DNA of 64,000 nt. Source: Paenibacillus sp. FSL R10-2734. GTDB taxonomy: Bacteria; Bacillota; Bacilli; Paenibacillales; Paenibacillaceae. The notes under the pieces are model-generated. The model was not told where the DNA came from, made no database searches, and saw only the letters and a list, made by a program, of their open reading frames with translations. Each line of letters starts with the position of its first letter. Within the stretch, counting starts at the first letter, position 1. Positions 49,229 to 57,911 of the stretch are shown here, in pieces. The stretch covers positions 744,001 to 808,000 of the forward strand of contig NZ_CP150170.1 of NCBI RefSeq assembly GCF_037963865.1, written 5' to 3'. A program made the position numbers and the translations under genes.

Positions 49229-50287
49229 GTGGAGATAGGGATCAGTACGTTCGTAGAAACAACACCGGATGTTCACACGGGGGAGTTAATAAGCCATGCG
49301 CAGCGATTGCGTGAGGTAGTAGAGGAGATTGTTCTTGCTGACCAGGTAGGATTAGATATATTTGGTGTGGGTGAGCATCACCGAAAAGATTATGCGGCGT
49401 CTTCTCCAGCAGTCTTGCTAGCAGCCGCTGCATCACAGACGACACGAATTCGGCTGACTAGTGCCGTAACCGTGCTGTCCTCTGCAGATCCAGTACGTGT
49501 ATTTCAGGATTTTGCAACACTTGATGGAATCTCGAATGGACGGGCAGAAATCATGGCAGGCCGGGGTTCTTTTATCGAATCGTTCCCGCTCTTTGGCTAT
49601 GATCTAAATGACTACGATGAGTTGTTCGATGAGAAGCTGGATTTGTTGCTAAAAATAACCGCATCGGAAAAAGTAACCTGGAGTGGAAATCACCGTCCTG
49701 CCATTAATAATCTAGGAATTTATCCGCGCCCTGTTCAGAATCCTTTACCCGTATGGATTGGCAGTGGAGGTAATACAGAATCGGTGATTCGTGCAGGTCT
49801 GCTCGGACTACCGCTTGTGCTCGCGATCATTGGGGGCAGTCCGCTGCAATTTGCGCCGCTCGTGAAGCTCTATAAGAAAGCAGCGGCTCAAGCTGGACAT
49901 GATGTGTCGAAGCTTCCGGTTGCCTCACACTCGCACGGCTTTATTGCAGAGGATAATCAGCTTGCGGCCGATATGTTCTTCCCCTCTACGCAGGCTAGCA
50001 TGAATGTGATTGGCCGGGAGCGAGGCTGGGGTCATTACAGTCGGGCAAGCTATGATGCCGCTCGCAGATTTGAAGGCGCCTTGTATGTAGGTGATCCAGA
50101 TACTGTCGCTGAAAAGATCATTCACCTACGCAAACATGTAGGCATTACACGCTTTATGCTACATGTGCCGCTAGGTACGATGCCTCATAAGGATGTAATG
50201 AGAGCCATTGAGCTACTGGGTACTGAAGTAGCGCCAATCGTTCGAGCTGAGATCGCGAGATGGGAAGCAGAGGTTGAATCGAAATAA
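49229..50287 (+). CDS. LLM-class flavin-dependent oxidoreductase (luciferase-like)
   Basis: A 352-residue TIM-barrel flavoprotein. Seen features: GISTFVETTPDV at the N-terminus, DIFGVGEHHRKDYAASSPAV (typical of the group), TSAVTVLSSADPVRVFQDFA near 80-100, and the phosphate-binding IGSGGNTESVIRAG near residue 175. It resembles monooxygenases or reductases that use FMNH2 or F420, but the substrate is unknown. GTG 49229 lies after AAGGGGGA. The RidA gene follows with its own promoter. Confidence 0.87.
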   Translation: MEIGISTFVETTPDVHTGELISHAQRLREVVEEIVLADQVGLDIFGVGEHHRKDYAASSPAVLLAAAASQTTRIRLTSAVTVLSSADPVRVFQDFATLDGISNGRAEIMAGRGSFIESFPLFGYDLNDYDELFDEKLDLLLKITASEKVTWSGNHRPAINNLGIYPRPVQNPLPVWIGSGGNTESVIRAGLLGLPLVLAIIGGSPLQFAPLVKLYKKAAAQAGHDVSKLPVASHSHGFIAEDNQLAADMFFPSTQASMNVIGRERGWGHYSRASYDAARRFEGALYVGDPDTVAEKIIHLRKHVGITRFMLHVPLGTMPHKDVMRAIELLGTEVAPIVRAEIARWEAEVESK

Positions 50288-50305
50288 TAAACGGGGCATC
50301 TCATA

Positions 50306-50334
50306 TTGACCCAATCTAGATAAACCAGTATGAT
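50306..50334 (+). promoter_or_regulatory. Sigma-A promoter for the RidA gene
   Basis: TTGACC (50306-50311), a 17-base spacer and TATGAT (50329-50334). The transcript start region is flanked by CCCAATCTA (50310-50318) and TAGATTGGG (50359-50367), whose pairing would touch the ribosome binding site. Confidence 0.65.
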
Positions 50335-50379
50335 CTTACCAATTTATTATTGCTGTTGTAGATTGGGGAGGAGACTGAA

Positions 50380-50835
50380 GTGGAAGATCAAACCATAGCG
50401 AACAGACTTGAAGAATTAGGTATTGTCCTACCTAGAGCTAGTGAACCAGCGGCTAAATACGCTAACTACGTAATCGTTAATGAATTATGTTTTGTATCGG
50501 GAAAAGGACCAGCTGGCCATCCCAAAGGAAAGCTGGGTCAAGACTTCACCACCGAAGAAGGCTATGATTTCGCACGCCAAACTGGATTGGAGATCCTTGC
50601 CGTTCTTGAGTCAGCTTTAGGTTCTTTGGATAAGGTGAAGAGAGTAGTCAAAATTCAAGGCTTTGTGAACGCTGATCCCTTATTCGAAGAGCATCATAAA
50701 GTGCTCAATGGCTGTTCGGATGTATTGCTGGAGGTGTTCGGAGACAAGGGGATGCATGCCCGTTCTGTGTTTGGGGCTGTTTCCGTGAGAGATAACCTTC
50801 CGATCATCATTGATTCTATTTTTGAAGTGGATTAA
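50380..50835 (+). CDS. RidA family protein
   Basis: A 151-residue member of the RidA/YjgF/UK114 family, which hydrolyses reactive enamine/imine intermediates; this subgroup is slightly longer than classical RidA. Seen: AKYANYVIVNELCFVSGKGP, KLGQDFTTEEGYDFARQTGL, VKRVVKIQGFVNADPLFEEH and the end ARSVFGAVSVRDNLPIIIDS. The classical arginine is in the HARSVFG segment. GTG 50380 follows GGGGAGGAG. The gene has its own promoter and terminator. Confidence 0.9.
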   Translation: MEDQTIANRLEELGIVLPRASEPAAKYANYVIVNELCFVSGKGPAGHPKGKLGQDFTTEEGYDFARQTGLEILAVLESALGSLDKVKRVVKIQGFVNADPLFEEHHKVLNGCSDVLLEVFGDKGMHARSVFGAVSVRDNLPIIIDSIFEVD

Positions 50836-50879
50836 AAAGAGGGCTGCGGCACCGAAAGGTGATCGCAGTCCTCTTTTTT
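50834..50879. terminator. Terminator after the RidA gene
   Basis: AAAAGAGGGCTGCG pairs with CGCAGTCCTCTTTT, with A and T runs outside; bidirectional with the GNAT gene. Confidence 0.88.
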
Positions 50880-50901
50880 AAAATATAGAATATGTTAAAT
50901 C

Positions 50902-51411
50902 TTAATGTGGGACCGGAATTTCTTTTTCCATAATAAAATCATCCATGATGAATCCGTTCCCGATATCCGCAATTTGTTCCCGCACGGTCCGGAAGCCTTT
51001 TTTCTCATATACCGCAATACTGGATTCGTTATGACGATTGACCGTCAGCCAAATATGGCTTAGGTTTCGGTCTTTGCACAGCTTCTCTAGGAATGCCAAC
51101 GCTTGGCTGGCATAGCTGCGTCCCCTGTACTCTTTGCCGATATAAAACTTGCTCAAGAAGAGCTTTCCCTCTTCTTGTCTGGCCGAAATATATCCGACTG
51201 CGGAGCCATCGTTATGGATCAAGTAATATTCGTAGCCCTGATGATGGATCTGATCCGTAATCGCTGGAATCGATTGGAACTTGCCAATCATGTAATCAAT
51301 CTGCTCGATTGTAATAATGGAAACATAATATTCGCGCCATATTTCTGCCGCCAATCGAGCAACCTCAGCGGTTTCTTCCACTGTATTCACGTGTGGAAAC
51401 ATAAGCCTCAT
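50902..51411 (-). CDS. GNAT-family N-acetyltransferase
   Basis: A 169-residue acetyltransferase. Motif A for acetyl-CoA is FYIGKEYRGRSYASQALAFL near residue 91 (Q/RxxGxG/A-like), followed by the conserved WLTVNRHNESSIAVYEKKGF near residue 120. The acceptor substrate is unknown; a similar subgroup acetylates polyamines or peptides. ATG 51411 is preceded by AAAGGCAGG. The gene is monocistronic between a bidirectional terminator and a non-coding gap. Confidence 0.85.
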   Translation of the reverse strand: MRLMFPHVNTVEETAEVARLAAEIWREYYVSIITIEQIDYMIGKFQSIPAITDQIHHQGYEYYLIHNDGSAVGYISARQEEGKLFLSKFYIGKEYRGRSYASQALAFLEKLCKDRNLSHIWLTVNRHNESSIAVYEKKGFRTVREQIADIGNGFIMDDFIMEKEIPVPH

Positions 51412-51562
51412 GACATGTGCCTGCCTTTCCTAGATCTCTCGCTTCAACCTATCAATTAGAATATCATAACTTATTATAGATGCTTAGTCGCAACTAGCGA
51501 AGCATGAAAGGTAAGTAACTTTTCCAGCTGCTTTTGTTGGCTTCTATCCTGTCCCTTAACTG

Positions 51563-52555
51563 TTAAGTTATGAGATTTAAAATATCATCCATTGCAAGCA
51601 GTGAAATATTGTTTTCCATATTATGTCGGGCACGTTTCAAGAACTCCCTAGACCAACCATCGAGTGCTTCAATATTTCCGTTTCGATAGAGAGCTGAATA
51701 AAGTATAGCTTGTCTCAAATCTAGAAATAGTGGTAGGTCTTTTAACAATCTTATATCAATCGTGTTTTGCTTTTCATAACCTTTCAAAAACGAAGTTAGA
51801 TACCTTTTCACAAAAGTTGGAACATCTTCATCAGGACTAGGTACTGCAATGCCATAGAATAAATTAACAGAAATATCTTGCGTGAACCATCCGTATTGAC
51901 ATTCATCGAAGTCAAATACAGTGATGCTTCCATTTGGTTGAACTGTATAGTTACCAAAACAAAAATCACCATGAATAAGTCCGAAACTTTCACTATCACG
52001 TGATAATTTGTGGACCCTCTGCATCAAGGATTCAAAATGAGCAATTACAAGGCTCTGGGAAGAGGGAATATGAGTTATGAATTGTTGAAGATAACTATTT
52101 TCTTGCCAGTTGTATCGTGTTATCTCGGCTGTACTAGGAACGTATTCTTTAGCTAGTGCGTGCATTCTCCCTGCAATTTCCCCCAGTTTATTAAACTCTT
52201 CATTTTGAGATATTTCATCACTCCATAAGGCACCAAGACCTTTTTGGAATGCTACAACTAAAAAACTATTCATCTTTTCAATTAGCTCGCCGTTACTTGA
52301 TTTCACCGGGGAGGCTACTGGAACACCGTTATTCGCAAGATATTGTATCCATTCTAGTTCACCTTGGATAAGCTCCAGCGTCCTGTGAGATTCATGTATA
52401 ATCCGAATGATAAGATTCCGTGCCTCGTTATTACTTCCATAAGTGAAGTTTTGGTTCTTCCCCAATAAAATCAACTCTTCAGGCATGAACCCATACCTTT
52501 TTGCTGCTTCAGCTACAATCTTATCCGTAAATAAGATTTCAATTGATGGATTCAT
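51563..52555 (-). CDS. Aminoglycoside/choline phosphotransferase-family kinase
   Basis: A 330-residue protein-kinase-like enzyme. The APH catalytic loop is LIHGDFCFGNYTVQ near residue 194 and the metal-binding segment VFDFDECQYGW near residue 212; the N-lobe has NLIIRIIHES with the nucleotide-contacting position. Substrates in this broad family include aminoglycosides, homoserine, choline and sugars; nothing here decides. ATG 52555 follows GAGGTG; an upstream in-frame ATG at 52567 overlaps that site and lacks its own. It stands alone. Confidence 0.82.
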   Translation of the reverse strand: MNPSIEILFTDKIVAEAAKRYGFMPEELILLGKNQNFTYGSNNEARNLIIRIIHESHRTLELIQGELEWIQYLANNGVPVASPVKSSNGELIEKMNSFLVVAFQKGLGALWSDEISQNEEFNKLGEIAGRMHALAKEYVPSTAEITRYNWQENSYLQQFITHIPSSQSLVIAHFESLMQRVHKLSRDSESFGLIHGDFCFGNYTVQPNGSITVFDFDECQYGWFTQDISVNLFYGIAVPSPDEDVPTFVKRYLTSFLKGYEKQNTIDIRLLKDLPLFLDLRQAILYSALYRNGNIEALDGWSREFLKRARHNMENNISLLAMDDILNLIT

Positions 52556-52780
52556 ATTACACCTCATTATTTTTAATTTAAAGTGTTATCTCCCTTCTAG
52601 CTAATGCTTTATTAGCACTTCTTTACTCGAAGATTTCTCCCAATAGTATGGTTCATTTTTTCCGCCTCTTTCCATAAAGACTATTCTCGCTGAAACACAG
52701 CCCCAATAATTGTAACAAAACTAATTACCCTAATTTTAGTAATAATATATGAACGTATCAATCAACGAGGTGATGACATC

Positions 52781-53815
52781 ATGAAGATTCAAAAGAAAGC
52801 GTTACTGCTTCTACCACTTACATCTATGCTCTACACAGCCCCGGCTCATGCGGCTACGATACCTCAGAATCAGGTTACAGGTGTTTTCCTGGATGATCGG
52901 CCGCTTGAATTAGAAGTTCAACCCTTGCTCATAAATGGTACAACGCTAGTTCCTATGCGTAAGCTATTTGAAGAACAGGGGGCGAAGATTTCATGGAACA
53001 ACGATACCAAAATGGTTAAGGCCACCAAGGGAAATCTGGTACTGACCTATCAGATAGGAGATTCGACTGCTAATAAAAACGGACAATCCTTAAACTTAAC
53101 TGTTCCGGGTCAGGTTGTCGGTGGTAATACGATGATGCCGCTGCGTTTTGTAAGTGAAGCTCTGGGTAGCACCGTGAAGTGGGATGCTAATACTCGGAAC
53201 ATCCGTATCTACTCAGCGGTGGATTACGACACGACGATTCTTTATGGAGTTAACCTGCGAAGTTCGCCGAATTCATCGGACCAGTCAGCTGTTCAGCAAA
53301 TGTTGTCTGCAGGCGATAAAGTCCATGTCGTTAGGGAAGTGGATGCTTTCTGGTTAGAAGTGCGAACACAAGATAACAAGACGGGATACATATCTGCTAA
53401 ACCCCAATATAGCAATTATACTAGCGAGTCGCTCGCAGAGAAGCAGGGAAGCGCGCTACTTGCTTACGGAGAGAAGTATCTGGGCACACCCTATGAATTT
53501 GGTGCAGCAACGAACCAGACGTCTACCTTTGACTGCTCTTCTTTCGTAGCGCATCTGTTTGATAATGTGTTGTCGGTGGATCTGCCACGCGCCTCTTATA
53601 ATCAAGCCAAAGAGGGAAAACAAGTTGGAATCAACGAACTGCGTAAAGGGGATTTGTTGTTCTTCAGTGCACGTGGTCTCGACATTGGTCATGTTGCCAT
53701 GTATGCAGGGAATAATCAGATCTTGCATACGTATTCTAAGGAGAAAGGCGTCCATTATGAAGCCCTAAGTGAGAAGTGGAAGAAGCGTTTTGTGACGGCA
53801 CGTAGGTTCTTTTAG
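52781..53815 (+). CDS. Secreted NlpC/P60 wall hydrolase with stalk and SH3 domains
   Basis: A 344-residue exported protein: signal peptide (1-24, AHAA), copper-amine-oxidase stalk domain (about 32-145, TTLVPMRKLFEEQGAKISWN), SH3_3 domain (about 150-205, YGVNLRSSPN), and NlpC/P60 peptidase (about 220-344). The catalytic residues are C252 in FDCSSF, H304 in IGHVAMY and a later H in ILHTYS. Such enzymes cut gamma-D-glutamyl links in peptidoglycan stem peptides. GAGGTGATG precedes ATG 52781. The stalk module may hold the enzyme at the wall. Confidence 0.92.
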   Translation: MKIQKKALLLLPLTSMLYTAPAHAATIPQNQVTGVFLDDRPLELEVQPLLINGTTLVPMRKLFEEQGAKISWNNDTKMVKATKGNLVLTYQIGDSTANKNGQSLNLTVPGQVVGGNTMMPLRFVSEALGSTVKWDANTRNIRIYSAVDYDTTILYGVNLRSSPNSSDQSAVQQMLSAGDKVHVVREVDAFWLEVRTQDNKTGYISAKPQYSNYTSESLAEKQGSALLAYGEKYLGTPYEFGAATNQTSTFDCSSFVAHLFDNVLSVDLPRASYNQAKEGKQVGINELRKGDLLFFSARGLDIGHVAMYAGNNQILHTYSKEKGVHYEALSEKWKKRFVTARRFF

Positions 53816-53885
53816 ATTAGGCAGTAATTAGGCTATAATGATCACGATGAAGAAGCGTCCGAATACATTTGGGGGATGAAGCATA

Positions 53886-54557
53886 GTGACTAAAACAATC
53901 GTAGAAAAGCTGAACTTACAAAAATACAACCAAGTAGCGATATTGAATAAACCAGAGGGATCTGATTATTTAGCGGAATTGACAGGTTATGATACTTCGC
54001 TTGAACAAGCCTATGATCTTATATTTGCCTTTGTACTAGATATGTCGTCCTTACAAGAACTAGTGAACCGTGTGATTGAGCATCAGCATCTTCATAAGAA
54101 TGGCTATCTCTTTGTGGCGTATCCTAAAAAGGGAAACAAAGTGTATCCGACCTTTATTCATCGTGACGACTTACTAGAGGGTCTGGGTAGTGATGAGAAT
54201 GGATACATCGGGACAAGCAATATTAAATTTGCACGCATGGTAGGATTGGATGATGTCTTTACCGTTGTGGGGTTAAAAGAGGATGCTAAGGGTAAAGGTC
54301 AGCTTTCCAATACCCCCAGTCAATGTGTGGATGATTATATCTCCTTCATTCCAAATGTGGAACAAGATCTGAAGGAAACACCAGAGCTGCTTACGATCTA
54401 TCAATCGCTTACTCCGGGATACCGTAAAGATTGGGCTCGATATATCTATAGTGCTAAACAAGAGGCAACGAGAGATAAGCGCAGAGAGGAAATGAAGATG
54501 ATTCTAAAGGCCGGATATAAGAGTCGGGAGCTATATCGGCAAGGATCCACTTTATAG
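53886..54557 (+). CDS. YdeI/OmpD-associated-like protein
   Basis: A 223-residue soluble protein. The C-terminal 60 residues (LTPGYRKDWARYIYSAKQEA and TRDKRREEMKMILKAG) match the YdeI/OmpD-associated domain; the N-terminal part (AILNKPEGSDYLAELTGYDT, FAFVLDMSSLQELVNRVIEH) resembles a small alpha/beta domain often annotated as DUF3052-like. Function unknown. GTG (53886) is used after GGGGGATG. It may be transcribed from TATAAT at about 53834. Confidence 0.65.
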   Translation: MTKTIVEKLNLQKYNQVAILNKPEGSDYLAELTGYDTSLEQAYDLIFAFVLDMSSLQELVNRVIEHQHLHKNGYLFVAYPKKGNKVYPTFIHRDDLLEGLGSDENGYIGTSNIKFARMVGLDDVFTVVGLKEDAKGKGQLSNTPSQCVDDYISFIPNVEQDLKETPELLTIYQSLTPGYRKDWARYIYSAKQEATRDKRREEMKMILKAGYKSRELYRQGSTL

Positions 54558-54602
54558 CGTATCAACATTCGCACCGTCACCAAAAGCATATTATAAAAAT
54601 AA

Positions 54603-54642
54603 AAAAGAGATGGTACAGGATTTCTCCTGCGCCATCTCTTTT
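54603..54642. terminator. Bidirectional terminator
   Basis: AAAAGAGATGG pairs with CCATCTCTTTT around an AGGA/TCCT inner stem. It serves the convergent YdeI-like and siderophore-binding genes. Confidence 0.88.
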
Positions 54643-54650
54643 CGTGCTGT

Positions 54651-55646
54651 TTATTTTATTTCATAAATCTTGTAAAGCTCATCAAGCATAAGGTTAGCTG
54701 CGATAACGCCACCAGATGTATTCCAGATCGCGTCGCTTACTCTGATTGCTTTATTGTTCTTAACAACATTAAGACTTTGCCAGAGTGGATCTTTCAGCAT
54801 TTCTTGCTCCATCTCGGTGCCTTTGCCGTCACCAGTGTCGTAAGTGAAGTAGAACAACATGTCTGCATCTACTTCCGGAAGACGCTCTTTGGTAATCTCT
54901 TCAACAAATGTATCGGTGTACTTCTGATTGTCAGGACGAGTGATACCTAGCTTGGAGAAGGCGATTCCTGTGAAGGTATCCTCTAGGTAGATACGTGTCT
55001 TTCCTGCCATAAAACGAACGACAGATACTTTCTGGTTTAGCTTGTCACCTGCTTTTGCTTTGAAATCTGCAGTGCGGCTATCGTATTCGGCAATCTGTTT
55101 TTTGCCTTCGTCAGTTTTACCTAAAGCTTCAGCATAGAGCAAGAAGTTCGATTGCCATTCGCCACGAAGCGTTTCAGAGAAGACGGTCGGTGCAATGGCT
55201 TTTAGCTGGTCGTATACTTTTTCCTGACGCAATTTATTCCCGATGATTAGATCAGGCTTAAGACTGGCAATGAGTTCAAGGTTTGGCTGGCTTTCTTCAC
55301 CAACGACAGTTACACCTTCCATATCCGCTGCGATGTGTTCATACCACGGATCACCTGTCCACGATTTAACAGCTCCTACTGGCTTCACGCCAAGGGCCAG
55401 CAAAGCCTCCGTTCCTTCATTCGTTAGTACGACTACACGTTTTGGTGTTCCTGTAATCGTAGTTTCTCCCATAGCGTGTGTTACTTTATGTTCTTCTCTT
55501 GAGTTGGCTGCATTAGATTCAGCTGGACTAGCTGTATTACTATTATTGGACCCTGCTTGACCACAACCTGACACAATGACAGTCAAGGCGAGTAAAGCTG
55601 CGGATACAGTTAAAGAAAATCGTTGTTTTTTTATAACGGAAAACAT
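54651..55646 (-). CDS. Iron-siderophore ABC transporter binding lipoprotein
   Basis: A 331-residue FecB/BtuF-fold lipoprotein: signal peptide with lipobox VSGC (about residues 25-28), Ser/Asn-rich linker, and a periplasmic-binding type 2 domain (RVVVLTNEGTEALLALGVKP, LELIASLKPDLIIG). It resembles B. subtilis YfiY-type binding proteins for hydroxamate siderophores; exact ligand uncertain. It is divergent from the permease operon and has its own sigma-A promoter with a Fur box in the leader (55668-55682). Confidence 0.92.
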   Translation of the reverse strand: MFSVIKKQRFSLTVSAALLALTVIVSGCGQAGSNNSNTASPAESNAANSREEHKVTHAMGETTITGTPKRVVVLTNEGTEALLALGVKPVGAVKSWTGDPWYEHIAADMEGVTVVGEESQPNLELIASLKPDLIIGNKLRQEKVYDQLKAIAPTVFSETLRGEWQSNFLLYAEALGKTDEGKKQIAEYDSRTADFKAKAGDKLNQKVSVVRFMAGKTRIYLEDTFTGIAFSKLGITRPDNQKYTDTFVEEITKERLPEVDADMLFYFTYDTGDGKGTEMEQEMLKDPLWQSLNVVKNNKAIRVSDAIWNTSGGVIAANLMLDELYKIYEIK

Positions 55647-55667
55647 TTATTAACCCCCTATATATTA

Positions 55668-55682
55668 TGAAAATGATTCTCA
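55668..55682. promoter_or_regulatory. Fur box in the leader of the siderophore-binding gene
   Basis: TGAAAATGATTCTCA matches the 7-1-7 Fur consensus TGATAATnATTATCA with two changes, just downstream of the inferred transcript start of the minus-strand gene. Confidence 0.75.
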
Positions 55683-55697
55683 CTTACGCTGGAAAAA

Positions 55698-55726
55698 ACT
55701 ATAACAACTTAAAATCTTAAAGTCAA
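55698..55726 (-). promoter_or_regulatory. Sigma-A promoter of the siderophore-binding gene
   Basis: On the minus strand TTGACT (55726-55721), a 17-base spacer and TATAGT (55703-55698). Confidence 0.75.
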
Positions 55727-55735
55727 CGATTTTTA

Positions 55736-55750
55736 TGATAATGATTATCA
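55736..55750. promoter_or_regulatory. Perfect 7-1-7 Fur box between divergent siderophore genes
   Basis: TGATAATGATTATCA is a perfect Fur consensus palindrome, 6 bases before the -35 of the permease promoter and just behind the -35 of the opposite promoter. Confidence 0.92.
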
Positions 55751-55756
55751 GCTTCA

Positions 55757-55785
55757 TTGACAGCCTTTACCTCATGACCTAAAAT
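55757..55785 (+). promoter_or_regulatory. Sigma-A promoter of the siderophore permease operon
   Basis: TTGACA (55757-55762), a 17-base spacer and TAAAAT (55780-55785). Confidence 0.8.
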
Positions 55786-55847
55786 GTCTTAGAAACCTGA
55801 TTGGTTTATATGTAAATTAATCATAGGATAATAGGAAAGAGGAAACT

Positions 55848-56852
55848 ATGAGCACTCTACTTACCACGCGATCGCAGAAGGTTGTCGGATTACTGATAGG
55901 TCTGTTGTTATTAGTTGCCGGAATTGTATGCAGTATCGCCTTTGGCGTGACCAATATTAGTTGGCATACGATTGCCCAATCCTTCACGGATTACAATGGT
56001 TCACAAGAGCATTTGATTATACAGACAGCTAGAGTACCGCGAGCTTTCATAGCTGCGATAGCTGGAGCGAGTCTCGCTGTTGCAGGCTCCTTGATGCAAG
56101 GCATCACACGCAATCCCTTAGCTTCACCGAGTCTCTTCGGCATTAACGCAGGAGCAGCCTTCTTCATTGTTGCGGGCTCTGCTTTTTTCGGTGCCAGTGG
56201 TCTGACCACCTTTGCAACACTAGCTTTTATCGGCGCGGCAGTTACAGCCGCCATTGTATACATACTCGGCTCCATTGGAAGCGATGGACTGACTCCCCTT
56301 AAGGTTACACTCGCGGGTGCTGCAATGACTGCTTTTTTCTCCTCTTTATCCCTTGGTTGCTTGTTAACCGGTGGGCAGACCTTTGATCAAGTCTTATATT
56401 GGTTCGTCGGTTCTGTTGCTGGCCGGGACATGGGAATATTCACTACGGCTGCACCTTATATGGGTATAGCGCTGTTGGGGGCTTTTGTAATTGCTAGACA
56501 TATGAACTTGCTTACGCTGGGGGAAGATGTTGCTACAGGGCTCGGACAGAAGACGATCTTCATTAAACTAGCTGCTGGGATTATCATTGTCTTGCTTGCA
56601 GGGGGTTCTGTATCGATTGCAGGTCCTATAGCTTTTGTAGGTATTGTAATTCCACATATTACACGTTACTTGGTAGGCCTGGACTATCGCTGGGTTATTC
56701 CTTACTGCGCTATACTTGGGGGTATTTTACTGCTTGGCGCAGATATTGGATCACGGTACATTGCATTTCCGAAGGAAATACCTGTCGGCGTTATGACTGC
56801 TATTCTCGGGGTCCCTTTCTTCGTATACATTGCCAGAAGAGGGGATGCCTAA
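55848..56852 (+). CDS. Siderophore ABC transporter permease (FecCD family), first subunit
   Basis: A 334-residue FecCD permease with about ten helices; RVPRAFIAAIAGASLAVAGS and GITRNPLASPSLFGINAGA near residues 62-105 are the family signatures, and the C-terminal GIVIPHITRYLVG is the ATPase-contacting region. GAAAGAGGAAA precedes ATG 55848. The next gene begins one base after its stop. It transports iron(III)-siderophore as a heterodimer with the second permease. Fur-repressed promoter upstream. Confidence 0.94.
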   Translation: MSTLLTTRSQKVVGLLIGLLLLVAGIVCSIAFGVTNISWHTIAQSFTDYNGSQEHLIIQTARVPRAFIAAIAGASLAVAGSLMQGITRNPLASPSLFGINAGAAFFIVAGSAFFGASGLTTFATLAFIGAAVTAAIVYILGSIGSDGLTPLKVTLAGAAMTAFFSSLSLGCLLTGGQTFDQVLYWFVGSVAGRDMGIFTTAAPYMGIALLGAFVIARHMNLLTLGEDVATGLGQKTIFIKLAAGIIIVLLAGGSVSIAGPIAFVGIVIPHITRYLVGLDYRWVIPYCAILGGILLLGADIGSRYIAFPKEIPVGVMTAILGVPFFVYIARRGDA

Positions 56853-56853
56853 T

Positions 56854-57897
56854 ATGGATAAATGGATGACCCTTAGAGGTCGTAATCACTCTTTTCAAAT
56901 TAGTCGTAGAACATTAATCATGATTTTGTTGCTGCTAGCCGCTAATGTAGTTACGATGATCATCTGTGTAGGACTGGGTAGTACTTTTATTAGTCCGATT
57001 GCCGTTATTCGAACGCTTTTCGGTATGGGCGATCCATCCGATGCGATGATCATTTTCTCCTTAAGAATGCCTCGTGTCGTCGTTGCGGTGATGGTCGGTG
57101 CGGCACTAGCCATCTCTGGAGCATTGTTGCAGGGCATCGTTCGCAATCCACTCACTTCACCTGATATTATAGGGATTTCGGGTGGTGCATCGCTTGGAAC
57201 CGTGATTTTTATTCTGTATTTCTCTCATGTAAGCATCCGCTTCATGCCTATTAGTTCGATTGCCGGGGCTTTTGGGGCAGCACTTCTAATCTATCTATTC
57301 GCATATCGACGGGGGATTACTCCACTTCGGCTTGTGCTGATTGGGATCGGAATGTCTACGGCGATAACAGCAGTTACGTATATGTTGATCCTCTCATCAT
57401 CGTTTACGCCGACGGCCGTAGCGGTCAAAGCATTCACCTTCATGACAGGAAGTATATATGGTGTATCTTGGGACCGAGATGTGCTAACGATGTTACCCTG
57501 GATGGTTATTCTGATTCCTGCTGCATTAATTTATGCTAGGCACCTGAATGTACAAGAGCTAGGGGATGAGGTAGCTACGAGTGTTGGTAGTTCAGTCCAA
57601 GTCAAAAGAACGATTCTGCTCCTTATCAGCGTTGCCCTTGCAGGGGTAGCTGTTGCCATTGGTGGTGCAATCAACTTTATTGGTCTGATGGCTCCACATA
57701 TTGCTCGAAAGCTTGTCGGGCCTGCCTATGGTGGTGTTATTCCAGTCTCAGCCCTAATTGGTTCACTTGTCTTATTACTATCTGATCTTGTCGCTAGAAT
57801 TGCGTTTATCCCTCTGGATATCCCGGCCGGCGTATTCACCGCTGCTATTGGAGCGCCTTTCTTCATCTACTTATTGTACCGTCATCGCAGTTCATAA
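56854..57897 (+). CDS. Siderophore ABC transporter permease (FecCD family), second subunit
   Basis: A 347-residue FecCD permease: RMPRVVVAVMVGAALAISGA and GIVRNPLTSPDIIGISGGAS, with the late GLMAPHIARKLVGP coupling region. ATG 56854 follows the upstream stop by one base and has GAGGGG about 9 bases before it, inside the end of the first permease gene; an in-frame TTG at 56830 lacks a site. It completes the membrane heterodimer. Confidence 0.94.
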   Translation: MDKWMTLRGRNHSFQISRRTLIMILLLLAANVVTMIICVGLGSTFISPIAVIRTLFGMGDPSDAMIIFSLRMPRVVVAVMVGAALAISGALLQGIVRNPLTSPDIIGISGGASLGTVIFILYFSHVSIRFMPISSIAGAFGAALLIYLFAYRRGITPLRLVLIGIGMSTAITAVTYMLILSSSFTPTAVAVKAFTFMTGSIYGVSWDRDVLTMLPWMVILIPAALIYARHLNVQELGDEVATSVGSSVQVKRTILLLISVALAGVAVAIGGAINFIGLMAPHIARKLVGPAYGGVIPVSALIGSLVLLLSDLVARIAFIPLDIPAGVFTAAIGAPFFIYLLYRHRSS

Positions 57898-57911
57898 AGG
57901 GAGTGACTCTC

